Counted from the first letter of the stretch, positions 29,000 through 38,739 are shown. The stretch: DNA of 64,000 nt from CALKWS01 sp051020515 (GCF_051020515.1 NZ_CP194857.1:992001-1056000), one strand, 5' to 3'. Program-made: numbers and translations. The notes: generated by a model from the letters alone, not told the origin.

Positions 29000-29018
29000 T
29001 AAGGTTAGCCTTACTTAA
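29000..29018 (+). promoter_or_regulatory. DtxR/IdeR-type iron box upstream of iron ABC transporter
   Basis: TAAGGTTAGCCTTACTTAA matches the DtxR/IdeR consensus TWAGGTTAGSCTAACCTWA at 17 of 19 positions, with the first 12 identical. It lies 43 bases before the substrate-binding-protein start, where a repressor would cover the promoter. Known DtxR-family regulators bind with Fe(II) and repress uptake genes. Confidence 0.82.
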
Positions 29019-29060
29019 GACATGACCAGTCGGGCCCCCGATCTCAGGAGAACAGACGCG

Positions 29061-30101
29061 ATGCCTCTCAGAGCACCCATGATGCGCACATGGCTGGCAC
29101 CGACCGCGATCGCCGGACTGGTCCTGGCCGGGCTGACCGCGTGCGGCTCCGGTGACGGCTCGGACGAGGAGTCCCTGACCCTCTACAGCGGCCGAAACGA
29201 GGCCCTGGTGCAGCCGGTGCTGGACTCCTTCACCGAGGAGACCGGGATCGAGGTCTCGGTGCGGTACGGCGGGACTGCGGAGATGGCTGCCCAACTCCTG
29301 GAGGAAGGGGACCGCAGCCCCGCCGATGCCTTCCTCGCCCAGGATGCCGGCGCGCTCGGGGCGCTCGCTGCCGATGGACTGCTGGCGCCGCTGCCACAGG
29401 ACACGCTCGACCTGGTCCCCTCCGCCTACCGCTCCGCCGACGGCACCTGGGTCGGGCTGACCGGCCGCTCCCGGGTGCTGGTCTACAACAAGGACGCGGT
29501 CAGCGCCGAGGAACTGCCCGAGTCCGTCTTCGAACTGACCGAGGAGCAATGGCGGGGCCGGGTGGGCATCGCACCGACCAACGCCTCCTTCCAGGCGTTC
29601 GTCACCGCGATCCGCCTGATGGAGGGCGACGACGTGGCCCGGCAGTGGCTCTCGGACCTGGCTGCGAACGACCCGCAGCTCCGCGAACGCAACGGCATGA
29701 TCGTCGCGGACGTGGACGCGGGGGTGTTCGACGTCGGGTTGGTCAACCACTACTACCTCTTCGAACAGGCCGAGGAGGAGGGCGTGGAACCGGAGGACCT
29801 GGATGTGGCCCAGCACTTCTTCGCCGGCGGTGACGCCGGCGGCCTGGTGAATATCTCCGGGATCGGCGCGCTGGGTGGGGAGCCCTCACCGGCCGCCCAG
29901 GAACTCATCGACTACCTGCTCAGCCCCACCGGGCAGGAGTACTTCCGCGACCAGACCCACGAGTACCCCATGGTCGAGGGCATCGAGGCCGACGAGGAGT
30001 TGCCGCCCCTGACCGGTCTGGACCAGCCCGGGATCGACCTGAACGACCTCGACGACCTGCAGACCACCGTCGAGATGATCAGTGAGGCGGGATTGTCCTG
30101 A
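29061..30101 (+). CDS. Iron(III) ABC transporter substrate-binding lipoprotein
   Basis: 346-residue extracytoplasmic lipoprotein. The signal peptide ends in the lipobox LTAC with Cys28. LTLYSGRNEALVQPVL is the opening of FbpA/AfuA-type ferric-binding proteins, and the Tyr pair in VNHYYLFEQ (about 232) is the usual Fe(III) ligand site. CAGGAG lies ten bases upstream of ATG 29061; an earlier ATG at 29022 lies too close to the iron box to be likely. It is followed directly by the permease. The iron box at 29000-29018 predicts repression in iron-replete cells. Confidence 0.92.
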   Translation: MPLRAPMMRTWLAPTAIAGLVLAGLTACGSGDGSDEESLTLYSGRNEALVQPVLDSFTEETGIEVSVRYGGTAEMAAQLLEEGDRSPADAFLAQDAGALGALAADGLLAPLPQDTLDLVPSAYRSADGTWVGLTGRSRVLVYNKDAVSAEELPESVFELTEEQWRGRVGIAPTNASFQAFVTAIRLMEGDDVARQWLSDLAANDPQLRERNGMIVADVDAGVFDVGLVNHYYLFEQAEEEGVEPEDLDVAQHFFAGGDAGGLVNISGIGALGGEPSPAAQELIDYLLSPTGQEYFRDQTHEYPMVEGIEADEELPPLTGLDQPGIDLNDLDDLQTTVEMISEAGLS

Positions 30102-31697
30102 CCCAGCGCGCACACCCAGCACTGACCGCGGCCGCCCTGGTCGCCACCGCGGTGGCACTGGTGCCGCTGGCCTATCTGATCGCGCGCGTCGCCGGGGCCG
30201 GGCCGATGCCTGGCTCGCCGCGGTGACCCGCCCGCGGGTGGGGACACTGGCAGCCACGTCCATGCTGCTCGCCCTGGTCGTGGCGATCGGGTGCCTGGCG
30301 CTCGGCGTCGGCAGCGCCTACCTGGTCACCCGCACCGATCTGCCCGGGCGGCGCCTCTGGGCGGTGGTGGCGGCACTGCCGCTGGCGGTGCCCAGTTACG
30401 TCGCCGCGTTCAGCTGGTCGGCGGTGGCGGACCTGTGGTCCTCAACCGCCAGGTTCGAGGGGTTCTGGGCCGCCGCCCTGGTGCTGACCCTCTACACCGC
30501 GCCGTACGTGTATCTGCCGGTGGCCGCGGCGCTGGCCGCGACAGACGCCGGGCAGGAGGAGGTGTCCCGCTCCCTGGGCCGGGGCCCGTGGCAGACCCTG
30601 ATGACCGTCACCCTCCCGCAAGTGCGCCCGGCCATCGCCGCCGGTGGCCTGCTCGCCGTGCTCTACGCGCTGTCGGACTTCGGAGCGGTGTCGCTGCTGC
30701 GGTGGACACCTTCACTCGCGCGATCTTCACCGCCCTGGGTTCGGGCTTCGACCGGATCGGCGCACTCAGCCTGGCCAGCATGCTCGTGCTGCTCACGCTG
30801 CTGATCCTGGCGATCGAGCACAGCACCCGCCGCCGTGGCGCCCGGTACGCCCGCACCGGCAGCGGGGTGCGTCGCTCCGCCCCCATGCACCAACTCGGGA
30901 AGTACGGGCGCTGGGTCGCCTACGCCACCATGATGGGCACCGCACTGGTCGCCCTCGGGGTCCCGGCGGTCGCGATGGCTCGCTGGTCCGCCCGCGGTCT
31001 GTCCCAGCCCGGCTCGGTCAGGGAGGTGCTCAGCGCAGCGTCCGGGTCTATCGGGCTGGCCCTCGCGGGTGCGCTGGTGACCACGGCGCTGGCGATCCCG
31101 GTGGGGCTGTACGCGGCCCGTCACCCCGGACGGCTGGCCCGGGCGCTGGAACACGCCGCCTATCTCGCGCACGGCCTGCCCGGAGTGGTGGTCGGTCTGT
31201 CACTGGTGTTCCTGGGCGTGGCCGTGCTGCTCCCGCTCTACCAAAGCGTCTGGTTGCTCGCCGTGGGGTATGCCACGTTGTTCCTGCCCCTGGCCCTGGC
31301 CGCGGTGGCCGGGGCCGCCGCGAAGGCACCGCCCGGACTGGAGGAAGTGAGCCACTCCCTCGGGGAGGGCCCGGGGCGCACCTGGGCACGGGTGACCCTC
31401 CCGCTCACGCTCCCGGGTGTGCGCGCCGGAGCCGCGCTGGTGTTCCTGGCGTGCATGAAGGAGTTGCCGGCCACGTTGCTGCTGCGGCCCACCGGGATGG
31501 AGACCCTGGCCACCCGGCTGTGGTCGGCCACCGAGGTGCAGCGCTACGCCGAGGCCGCGCCCTACGCCGTGCTGCTGGTCCTGGTCGCCGCGCTGCCCAC
31601 CTGGCTGCTGACGGTCCGCAGCGGGATCCGCGGGGCCGGCGTGAGCAGTGAGAAACCTCACCCCCAGGTGGCGCCGGAGAGTGTGAGGGTGGAACCC
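30098..31697 (+). CDS. Iron(III) ABC transporter permease (two apparent -1 frameshifts; in frame with ATPase)
   Basis: Double-length (FbpB-like) permease of about 530 residues with two copies of the binding-protein-dependent permease domain. EVSRSLGRGPWQTL and EVSHSLGEGPGRTW are the two EAA-loop copies that contact the ATPase. The frame breaks near 30193-30203 (VAGAG to ADAWLAAV) and at 30701-30702, where one added G gives SLLRVDTFTRAIF. The start is unclear: the N-terminal frame overlaps the previous stop but has only CTG (30098) or ATT (30092), so a further error or unusual start is possible. No stop separates it from the ATPase. Confidence 0.8.
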
Positions 31698-32849
31698 GTG
31701 AGTGCTGTCGAAGTAGTCCAGGTGCACAAGGCCTTCGGCCAGGTGCGGGCCCTGGACGGCGTGGACCTGAGCCTGGGCGCGGGCAAACTGCTCGCGGTGC
31801 TCGGGCCCTCCGGCTGCGGCAAGACCACACTGCTGCGAGTCCTCGCCGGGTTCGAGGAGATCGACGCCGGCCGCATCGCCCTGGAAGGTCGGGCGGTGTC
31901 CCTGCCCGGGGTGCACCTGCCGCCGCACCGGCGCCACGCAGCCATCGTGCCGCAGGACGGCGGCCTGTTCCCGCACCTGTCGGTGGCGGACAACATCGCG
32001 TTCGGCCTGGGCCGGCGCAAACTGGGCCGTCGCGGCACCCGGGACCGGGTCGCTGAATGCCTGGACCTGGTCGGCCTGTCCGGCCTCGGCAGCCGGATGC
32101 CGCACGAGCTCTCCGGCGGACAACAGCAGCGCGTGGCGGTCGCCCGGGCACTCGCGCCCCGGCCTCCGCTGGTGCTGCTGGATGAACCGTTCAGCGCCCT
32201 GGACGCCACCCTGCGCACCGAGGTGCGCCAGGTCGTCCGCCAGGCGCTGGCCGAGGACGGGGCCACCGCGTTGATGGTCACACACGACCAGGCCGAGGCG
32301 TTGTCGATGGCCGATGAGATCGCGGTGATGCGCGCCGGGCGGATCCTGCAGGCGGGCCGTCCCGCTGAGATCTACCGCGCGCCGGTGGACCCCTGGGTGG
32401 CCGGGTTCGTGGGCGAGGCGCAGTTGCTGCCGGTCCTGGAGCGCGACGGGCAGCGGGTGCGCACGGTGCTCGGTTGGTTGGGTGTCACCGGGACACCCGG
32501 TCCGGGGCAGACCCAGGTCATGCTGCGCCCCGAGCAGGTCACCATCCACCCCACCGAGGGTCCCGGCGCTCCGGCCACCGTGGTGTCGGTGGACTACTAC
32601 GGCCACGACGCCCTGGTGATCCTACGAGCCGGGGATCACACCACGGTGCTCTCCCGGGTGGTCGACGGCCCCCAGGCGGCACTGCAACCAGGCACGCCCG
32701 TGACGGTGGCGGTGCTGGGCAAGGCCCGGTGCTACGCCGGTAACTCCGAGACCGGGGCCGAACCCGTCGTCGGGGATCCCACCGGACATGACGCGCCCGG
32801 CGCCGGCGATGCCGGCACCTCCGGCTCCGCCCAGCCGCAGTACCACTGA
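31698..32849 (+). CDS. Iron(III) ABC transporter ATP-binding protein
   Basis: 383 residues if begun at GTG 31698 (MSAVEVVQVHKAFGQV). Walker A GPSGCGKTT (36-44), Q loop VPQDGG, signature LSGGQQQR, Walker B VLLDEPFSALDA and switch VTHDQAEA are all intact. The C-terminal third is a TOBE-type regulatory region (MLRPEQVTIHP). As read, the permease frame runs into this domain without a stop through a polar linker (about residues SSEKPHPQVAPE). This is either a true permease-ATPase fusion or a separate protein whose upstream stop is hidden by another indel. Confidence 0.9.
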   Translation: MSAVEVVQVHKAFGQVRALDGVDLSLGAGKLLAVLGPSGCGKTTLLRVLAGFEEIDAGRIALEGRAVSLPGVHLPPHRRHAAIVPQDGGLFPHLSVADNIAFGLGRRKLGRRGTRDRVAECLDLVGLSGLGSRMPHELSGGQQQRVAVARALAPRPPLVLLDEPFSALDATLRTEVRQVVRQALAEDGATALMVTHDQAEALSMADEIAVMRAGRILQAGRPAEIYRAPVDPWVAGFVGEAQLLPVLERDGQRVRTVLGWLGVTGTPGPGQTQVMLRPEQVTIHPTEGPGAPATVVSVDYYGHDALVILRAGDHTTVLSRVVDGPQAALQPGTPVTVAVLGKARCYAGNSETGAEPVVGDPTGHDAPGAGDAGTSGSAQPQYH

Positions 32850-32851
32850 CA

Positions 32852-32871
32852 CCCCGGGCCGCGTCCCGGGG
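32852..32871 (+). terminator. Terminator-like hairpin after iron transporter
   Basis: CCCCGGG (32852-32858) and CCCGGGG (32865-32871) form a seven-base perfect stem with a six-base loop, two bases after the ATPase stop. There is no T tract, common for high-GC genomes. It separates the transporter from hutU. Confidence 0.55.
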
Positions 32872-32932
32872 CCGGCGGTTCAGGCCGTTCGATCCCGGGT
32901 GCGCCGCGGCCCACTTCGGTACCGTCGTGGCC

Positions 32933-34603
32933 ATGAGCAGTCACGACGTCGTCCGCTCCCCCACCGGGACCGCCCTGACCGCCAAGTCCTGGCAGACCGA
33001 GGCACCCCTGCGGATGCTGATGAACAACCTCGACCCAGCGGTGGCCGAACGCCCCGAGGACCTGGTGGTCTACGGCGGCACCGGTAGAGCGGCGCGCGAC
33101 TGGCCCAGCTATCGCGCGATCGTGGCCACGCTGACCGGCCTGGAGGCCGATGAGACCCTGCTGGTCCAGTCCGGTAAACCCGTCGGTGTGATGCGCACCC
33201 ACGAATGGGCACCGCGGGTGCTGATCGCCAACTCCCACCTGGTGGGCGACTGGGCCACCTGGCCGGAGTTCCGGCGCCTGGAGCAGCTCGGGCTCACGAT
33301 GTACGGACAGATGACGGCCGGCTCCTGGATCTACATCGGAACGCAGGGCATCCTGCAGGGCACCTACGAGACCTTCGCCGCGGTGGCCGCAAAGAGGTTC
33401 GGCGGCACCCTGGCCGGGACACTGACCCTGACCGGCGGGTGCGGCGGGATGGGCGGTGCGCAACCCCTGGCGGTGACGCTCAATGGCGGGGTGTGCCTGG
33501 TGGTGGACGTGGACGGGGCTCGGCTGCGCCGTCGGGTCGGCACCCGGTACCTGGATGAGGTCGCAGAGGACCTCGATGCCGCCGTCACCCGGGTGGAGAC
33601 GGCCCGGGCTGCGCGCGAGGCGGTCTCGGTGGGTGTGGTGGGCAACGCCGCGGACGTGTTCACCGAACTGCTCCGCCGGGACGTGGCCATCGATGTGGTC
33701 ACCGACCAGACCTCGGCGCACGATCCACTCTCCTACCTGCCCCAGGGTGTGGACCTGGCCGACTGGCACGACTACGCCGCCGCCAACCCCGAGGAGTTCA
33801 CCGTCCGCGCCCAGGAATCGATGGCGGCGCACGTGGAGGCGATGGTCGGCTTCGCCGATGCCGGCGCGGAGGTGTTCGACTACGGCAACTCCATCCGCGA
33901 CGAGGCCCGCAAGGGCGGGTACGACCGGTCCTTCGAGATCCCCGGGTTCGTCCCGGCATACATCCGTCCGCTGTTCTGTGCGGGCAAGGGCCCCTTCCGG
34001 TGGGCGGCGCTGTCCGGGGACCCCGCCGATATCGCCGCGACCGACGAGGCGGTCCTGGACCTCTTCGGCGAGAACGACCACCTGCGTCGGTGGATCCGCG
34101 CCGCCCAGGAGCGGGTCAGCTTCGAGGGGCTGCCCGCGCGGATCTGCTGGCTCGGTCACGGCGAACGCGATCGCGCGGGCCTGCGGTTCAACGAGATGGT
34201 GGCCGATGGCACCCTGCGCGCTCCGATCGTGATCGGCCGGGATCACTTGGACTGCGGCTCGGTGGCCTCCCCCTACCGCGAGACCGAGGCGATGGCCGAC
34301 GGGTCCGATGCGATCGCGGACTGGCCGATGCTCAACGCCATGGTCGCCGCCTCCTCCGGGGCCACCTGGGTCTCGCTGCACCACGGCGGCGGGGTGGGCA
34401 TCGGGCGCTCCATCCACGCCGGCCAGGTCAGCGTGGCCGACGGCACCGACCTGGCCGCCCGGAAACTGGCGCGCGTGCTCAGCAACGACCCGGCGATGGG
34501 CATCATCCGGCACGTGGACGCGGGGTATGAGCCCGCCGAGCAGGTAGCCCGTGACCACGGCGTCCCGATCCCGATGCACACCGCGCCCGGTTCGGAGACC
34601 TGA
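32933..34603 (+). CDS. hutU: Urocanate hydratase
   Basis: Converts urocanate to 4-imidazolone-5-propionate using tightly bound NAD+. 556 residues. TGGCGGMGGAQPLA (about 165-178) binds the cofactor; QSGKPVGVMRTHEWAPRVLIA (two overlapping family blocks) and RICWLGHGERDRAGL are diagnostic. Start ATG 32933; a GTG six bases upstream is also in frame. Its stop and the hutI start overlap as TGATG, so hutU-hutI are coupled. The hairpin at 32852-32871 suggests it has its own promoter. Confidence 0.96.
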   Translation: MSSHDVVRSPTGTALTAKSWQTEAPLRMLMNNLDPAVAERPEDLVVYGGTGRAARDWPSYRAIVATLTGLEADETLLVQSGKPVGVMRTHEWAPRVLIANSHLVGDWATWPEFRRLEQLGLTMYGQMTAGSWIYIGTQGILQGTYETFAAVAAKRFGGTLAGTLTLTGGCGGMGGAQPLAVTLNGGVCLVVDVDGARLRRRVGTRYLDEVAEDLDAAVTRVETARAAREAVSVGVVGNAADVFTELLRRDVAIDVVTDQTSAHDPLSYLPQGVDLADWHDYAAANPEEFTVRAQESMAAHVEAMVGFADAGAEVFDYGNSIRDEARKGGYDRSFEIPGFVPAYIRPLFCAGKGPFRWAALSGDPADIAATDEAVLDLFGENDHLRRWIRAAQERVSFEGLPARICWLGHGERDRAGLRFNEMVADGTLRAPIVIGRDHLDCGSVASPYRETEAMADGSDAIADWPMLNAMVAASSGATWVSLHHGGGVGIGRSIHAGQVSVADGTDLAARKLARVLSNDPAMGIIRHVDAGYEPAEQVARDHGVPIPMHTAPGSET

Positions 34604-35865
34604 TGGCCGCCATCGCGATCACCGGGATCGCAGAACTGGTGACCGGTGACCCGGCGCTGGGCACCGGCCCGCTGGGGGTGCTCGAGGACGCCGCCCTCGT
34701 CATCGAGACCGACGACGACGCAGCCTCGGCGGGCGGTCTGCCCGGGCCCGGCGGGTCTGCTCCGGTGGCCGGTGACGGCGTCAGCCGCCCGCGCGGGCGG
34801 GTCGCCTGGGTTGGCCGGGGCCGGGCGACACCCGCGGCCGACGCCCGCATCGACGTCGACGGGGCATGCGTGCTGCCGGGGTTCGTGGACTCCCACACCC
34901 ACCTGGTTTTCGCCGGGGACCGCTCGGCGGAGTTCGCCGCCCGGATGAGCGGGCAGTCCTACGACGGCGGCGGGATCGCCGTGACCGTGGCGGCCACCCG
35001 GGAGGCCTCCACGCGAGTGCTGCGTGAGCGGCTCCGGGCGTTCGTGGCCGAGGCCCGCGCCCAGGGCACCACCACGATGGAGGTCAAGTCCGGTTATGGC
35101 CTGGACGTGGCCAACGAGGTGCGCTCGCTGCAACTGGCGGCGGAGGTGACCCCGGAGGTCACCTTCCTGGGTGCGCACGTGGTACCACCGGAGTTCGCCG
35201 GGCGGGCCGACGCGTACGTCGACCTGGTCAGGGGGCCGATGCTGCGCGAGTGCGCCCCGCACGCCCGGTGGGTGGATGTGTTCTGTGAACCGGCGGCGGC
35301 CTCGGCCTTCGACGGTGAGCAGTCCCGGGCAGTGCTGGAGGCGGGCGCCCGGGCGGGCCTGGGTCTGCGCGTGCACGGCAACCAACTCGGGTACGGGCCC
35401 GGGGCACAACTGGCGGTGGAACTGGGGGCGGTCAGCGTGGACCACTGCACGTACCTGTCCGATGAGGACGTGATGGCCCTGGCCGGCTCGGACACCGTGG
35501 CCACTCTGCTGCCCGGGGTGGAGTTCTCCACCCGGTCGCCCTACCCCGATGCGCGCAGGTTGCTGGACGCCGGGGTCGCCGTGGCACTGTCCACCGACTG
35601 CAACCCCGGCACCTCCTTCACCTCCTCGATGCCGCTGTGCATCGCCCTGGCGGTGCGGGAGATGGGGATGAGCGTGGACGAGGCGATCCAGGCGGCCACC
35701 ACCGGTGGCGCGGCAGCGCTGCGGCGCGAGGACGTGGGGCACCTGGGGGTCGGGGCGCGGGCGGACCTGGCGGTGCTGGACGCCCCGACCCGGACGCACC
35801 TGGCCTACCGGCCCGGAGTGCCGTTGGCTCGGACGCTGGAGTGGGGTGAGCACGCCGGGGGTTGA
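34603..35865 (+). CDS. hutI: Imidazolonepropionase
   Basis: Metal-dependent amidohydrolase that opens imidazolone propionate to formimidoyl-glutamate. 420 residues. The metal-binding HxH is in DSHTHLVFAGDR; later ligands are in FLGAHVVPPEF and VSVDHCTYLS, and STDCNPGTSFTSSMP carries the last Asp. The N-terminal 95 residues include a Gly/Ala/Asp-rich stretch (about 40-75) longer than usual. ATG 34603 overlaps the hutU stop by one base. The product is the substrate of the HutG-like enzyme at 24453. Confidence 0.95.
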   Translation: MAAIAITGIAELVTGDPALGTGPLGVLEDAALVIETDDDAASAGGLPGPGGSAPVAGDGVSRPRGRVAWVGRGRATPAADARIDVDGACVLPGFVDSHTHLVFAGDRSAEFAARMSGQSYDGGGIAVTVAATREASTRVLRERLRAFVAEARAQGTTTMEVKSGYGLDVANEVRSLQLAAEVTPEVTFLGAHVVPPEFAGRADAYVDLVRGPMLRECAPHARWVDVFCEPAAASAFDGEQSRAVLEAGARAGLGLRVHGNQLGYGPGAQLAVELGAVSVDHCTYLSDEDVMALAGSDTVATLLPGVEFSTRSPYPDARRLLDAGVAVALSTDCNPGTSFTSSMPLCIALAVREMGMSVDEAIQAATTGGAAALRREDVGHLGVGARADLAVLDAPTRTHLAYRPGVPLARTLEWGEHAGG

Positions 35866-35961
35866 GTCGGCGGCGACCGCCCCGGGTCGGAGTGTGGCGG
35901 AATCGACTCCTACAGCCGGTAGGATCAAGTCGGCCATCAGCCCCGAACCGAGGCAAGATCC

Positions 35962-36324
35962 GTGATTACCCTGACTCTGCTCGTGTCCATCGCCCTGATC
36001 GCCACCGGCGCCGTGGCCTACATCGCCACCGCTGCCGCCAGCATCACCGCGCTGATCCCCGCCTTCGTGGGGGTGCTGCTGCTGGTCTGTGCCCTGATCG
36101 CACGCGGGACGAAGGCCCGTAAACCCGCCCTGGTCGTGGTCCTGGTGCTGGCGCTGCTGGGGGCGCTGGGCTCCCTGCCGAACCTCATGGACCTGGGCGA
36201 CCTGTTCGCCGGGGATGCTGACAACCCCGGGGCGATCATCGCCAGCACCATCATGTTCGTGTTGCTGCTGGTCCTGGTGGTGGCCGGGATCCGCTGGTTG
36301 CTCGCCTCCCGCGCTGCGCGCTGA
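35962..36324 (+). CDS. Small hypothetical membrane protein
   Basis: 120 residues from GTG 35962, preceded by GAGG at a suitable distance. Four hydrophobic segments (about 3-22, 26-45, 53-70, 90-112) leave almost no soluble part apart from a short acidic loop (LGDLFAGDADN). No family is recognised. It follows hutI by 96 bases and converges on the amidohydrolase at 36404. Confidence 0.6.
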   Translation: MITLTLLVSIALIATGAVAYIATAAASITALIPAFVGVLLLVCALIARGTKARKPALVVVLVLALLGALGSLPNLMDLGDLFAGDADNPGAIIASTIMFVLLLVLVVAGIRWLLASRAAR

Positions 36325-36403
36325 CTGACGCGCACGCGCCGAGTGCGCGCCTGGCCCGGGACGCCTCACTCGGGCGGGCTCCGGCCGGCCGGTGCCCGCC
36401 GGC

Positions 36404-37990
36404 TCAGGCGGGACCGTATGTCCACCGACCGGCGACCATGGTCGCCCAGACCGGCATGGTCCGCAGCGCCTGACCGTCCGCGGTGTGGGGGTCGACGTCG
36501 GTCAGCACCAGGTCGGCGTCCTGGCCCGCGCGCACACTCCCCTTCCCGCGCGTACTGGCTGCCAGCGCCGTCGAGACCGGTAGCGCCTGCTCGGGGTGCC
36601 ACGGCTCCCGGCCGTCCCGGCTGCGGGTCACCGCGGCGCTGATCGTCACCCACGGGTCCAGTGGCGCCACCGGCGCGTCCGAACCCAAGCGGATCGTCGC
36701 GCCGGCGGCCCGGGCCAGGTCCGCCAGCGGGAAGCACCACCCTGTGCGCTCGGGCCAGTACTGCTCGGCCAGATCCCGGTCATCCATGGCGTGCTCTGGT
36801 TGCACACCGGCCACCACGCCCAGGGCGGCGAACCGCGCATGATCGGAGGGGTGCACCAACTGGGCGTGCTCGATCCGGCCGCCGGAGCCGGTGGCCTCGA
36901 AGGCGTCCAGTGCGGCGGTGACAGCCAGATCCCCGATCGCGTGCACCGTGGCGGTGATGCCTCCACCGGCTGCCCGCCGGACCAGTTCCACCATCTCGCT
37001 CACGTCGTACTCCCGGTACCCATAGCCCCCGCCGGGAGCCCGGTCCACCTGGGCTGATCCCCGGTAGGGGTCGCGGCACAGCGCGGTGCGGGTGTTCAGC
37101 GACCCGTCGGAGAGGATCTTCAGCGGTCCCACCCGCACCAGCCCACCGGTTCCGGGCACCACCTGGCCACTGCGCCAACCCTCGGCCAGCGCCGCCGGGA
37201 GCCGGTCGGGGTAGATCCCGGCCTCCACCCGGACCAGGGCCGGCACGGCGGCGCTGAGCCGGGTGCGCCAGTCGCTGATGTTGTCCGCCCACTCCAGGTC
37301 CACCACACCGACCACACCGCGGGCCGCCAACAGCGGCAACGCCTTGGCCAGGGCGCCTTCCGCCCCGGCTACGGTCGCAGCGTCCAGCCGGGGCATCGCC
37401 TCGAACCACGCGCCCTCACGGACCAGCCCGTCGGCCCCGACCGTAACCTGCAGCAGGTCCGCGCCGGCGGTGTTCACCCAGGCGCAGTGCAGGTCACCCG
37501 AGACGAGCACCACGGGCACCGAACCGGCTACCTGATCGAGGAGATCCCGGCTCGGAACGTCGGGCCACAGCGCGTCACGGAATCCGTAACCCACCACGGG
37601 GCGGTCCGTAGGCAGGGCGGTGCGCACCAGGTCCATCACCTGTGCCGCCGAGGTCGCCCCGCTCAGGTCCAACCGGGACATCGCCAGGGCCCACTGCACC
37701 ATGTGGGTGTGCTCATCCCACAGGCCCGGCAGCAGGAAGCGGCCCTCGGCGTCAATCTGGTCGGACCCGGCCGGTGCCTCCAGGTGCCCGGTGGGGACCA
37801 TCCGTACGACCCGACCGTCCGCGATCGCGGCGTCCCACACCTGCTCGCCCGGGCCGCCCGCCACGGCAGGGTGACCATTCCCGGCCCGGCCGGGTACGCC
37901 GTCGTCGGCTGCCACCGGCCCTGGCAACCGCACCCTGCGGATCACGAGCGGCGCATCCCCGGTGCGCTGCTCCCGTTCGATCGCTTCCAT
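36404..37990 (-). CDS. Amidohydrolase family 3 (YtcJ-like) protein
   Basis: 528-residue metal-dependent hydrolase. PGLWDEHTHMVQW gives the HxH metal site (His94, His96). HAIGDLAVTAALDAFE and EHAQLVHP hold further ligands, and GSDAPVAPLDPW carries the final Asp. The layout matches YtcJ / N-substituted formamide deformylase-like enzymes; the substrate is unknown. AAGGAG lies seven bases before ATG 37990. It sits beside hutI but is a different amidohydrolase branch and not a known histidine-pathway step. The 183 bases upstream hold no gene. Confidence 0.85.
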   Translation of the reverse strand: MEAIEREQRTGDAPLVIRRVRLPGPVAADDGVPGRAGNGHPAVAGGPGEQVWDAAIADGRVVRMVPTGHLEAPAGSDQIDAEGRFLLPGLWDEHTHMVQWALAMSRLDLSGATSAAQVMDLVRTALPTDRPVVGYGFRDALWPDVPSRDLLDQVAGSVPVVLVSGDLHCAWVNTAGADLLQVTVGADGLVREGAWFEAMPRLDAATVAGAEGALAKALPLLAARGVVGVVDLEWADNISDWRTRLSAAVPALVRVEAGIYPDRLPAALAEGWRSGQVVPGTGGLVRVGPLKILSDGSLNTRTALCRDPYRGSAQVDRAPGGGYGYREYDVSEMVELVRRAAGGGITATVHAIGDLAVTAALDAFEATGSGGRIEHAQLVHPSDHARFAALGVVAGVQPEHAMDDRDLAEQYWPERTGWCFPLADLARAAGATIRLGSDAPVAPLDPWVTISAAVTRSRDGREPWHPEQALPVSTALAASTRGKGSVRAGQDADLVLTDVDPHTADGQALRTMPVWATMVAGRWTYGPA

Positions 37991-38173
37991 GCACACTCCT
38001 TCCCGCAAGGAGGGTACGTGCCCAGATGCCCTGCCGTGGCACCACGGGGCGAGGTGTGCACAAGCGTGGCCGGTGCAGGAATGCGACATTCCCCGGTGCC
38101 GGGAGCGGCATGTCCAGGCGCGGGTAAGCCGGGGACCGCGAGCCACCCACCACATGGGACTAGGGTTCGGGAG

Positions 38174-38739
38174 GTGATCGTCGACCTGACCCGCGCCGAG
38201 GCGGTACCGGCGCCGACGAGGTCACCACCCTCTACGCCGCCGCGTTCGGCTACCCGGCCTCGGTCACCCGGCAGTTCACCGACACCTACACCCGGTGTAT
38301 GCGCGAGTACCACGGCGCGCGGCTGCTGCTGGCCCGGGTGGACGGAGGGTCGGTGGGCTTCGCTTTCGGATTCACCTTCGAACGCGGGCACTGGTGGCCC
38401 GAACAGATCGGTCCCACCCTGCAGGCGGCCGACCATGCGGATTGGATGCAGGACGCCTTCGAACTCGCCGAACTGGTGGTGGCCCCCGAGCACCAGGGCA
38501 GGGGCACCGGGGGCATGCTCCTGCATCACCTGTTGCACACCACCCGGCACCAACGCGTCCTGCTGGCCACGGCCCCGACGAACCCGGCACGCCGGCTGTA
38601 CCGGCGGGCCGGGTTCGTCGAGCTCCTGCCGGACTTCCGGTACGGCGACAGCGGCCCGGCCGCGGTGATCATGGGCCGGGACCGGGACAGCACCGGGCCG
38701 CCGGCCTCACCACAACGTGGTGTCGGCGCGGGGAGTTAA
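38174..38739 (+). CDS. GNAT family N-acetyltransferase (apparent -1 frameshift)
   Basis: Predicted acetyl-CoA-dependent N-acyltransferase of about 188 residues. The acetyl-CoA pyrophosphate loop is in LVVAPEHQGRGTGGMLL (Q/R-x-x-G-x-G/A), followed by PARRLYRRAGFVEL, the second family motif. The N-terminal part is in another frame; one added G at 38203-38204 gives AGTGADEVTTLYAAAFGYPA and joins them. GTG 38174 immediately follows GGAGG, too close for normal initiation, so the true start is uncertain. Its 3' end overlaps the convergent restriction-endonuclease gene by 33 bases. Confidence 0.75.

Noticed and set aside
34273..36369. A 698-residue minus-strand ORF opposite hutU-hutI
   Set aside because: Shadow of two well-conserved plus-strand genes, with biased low-complexity composition.
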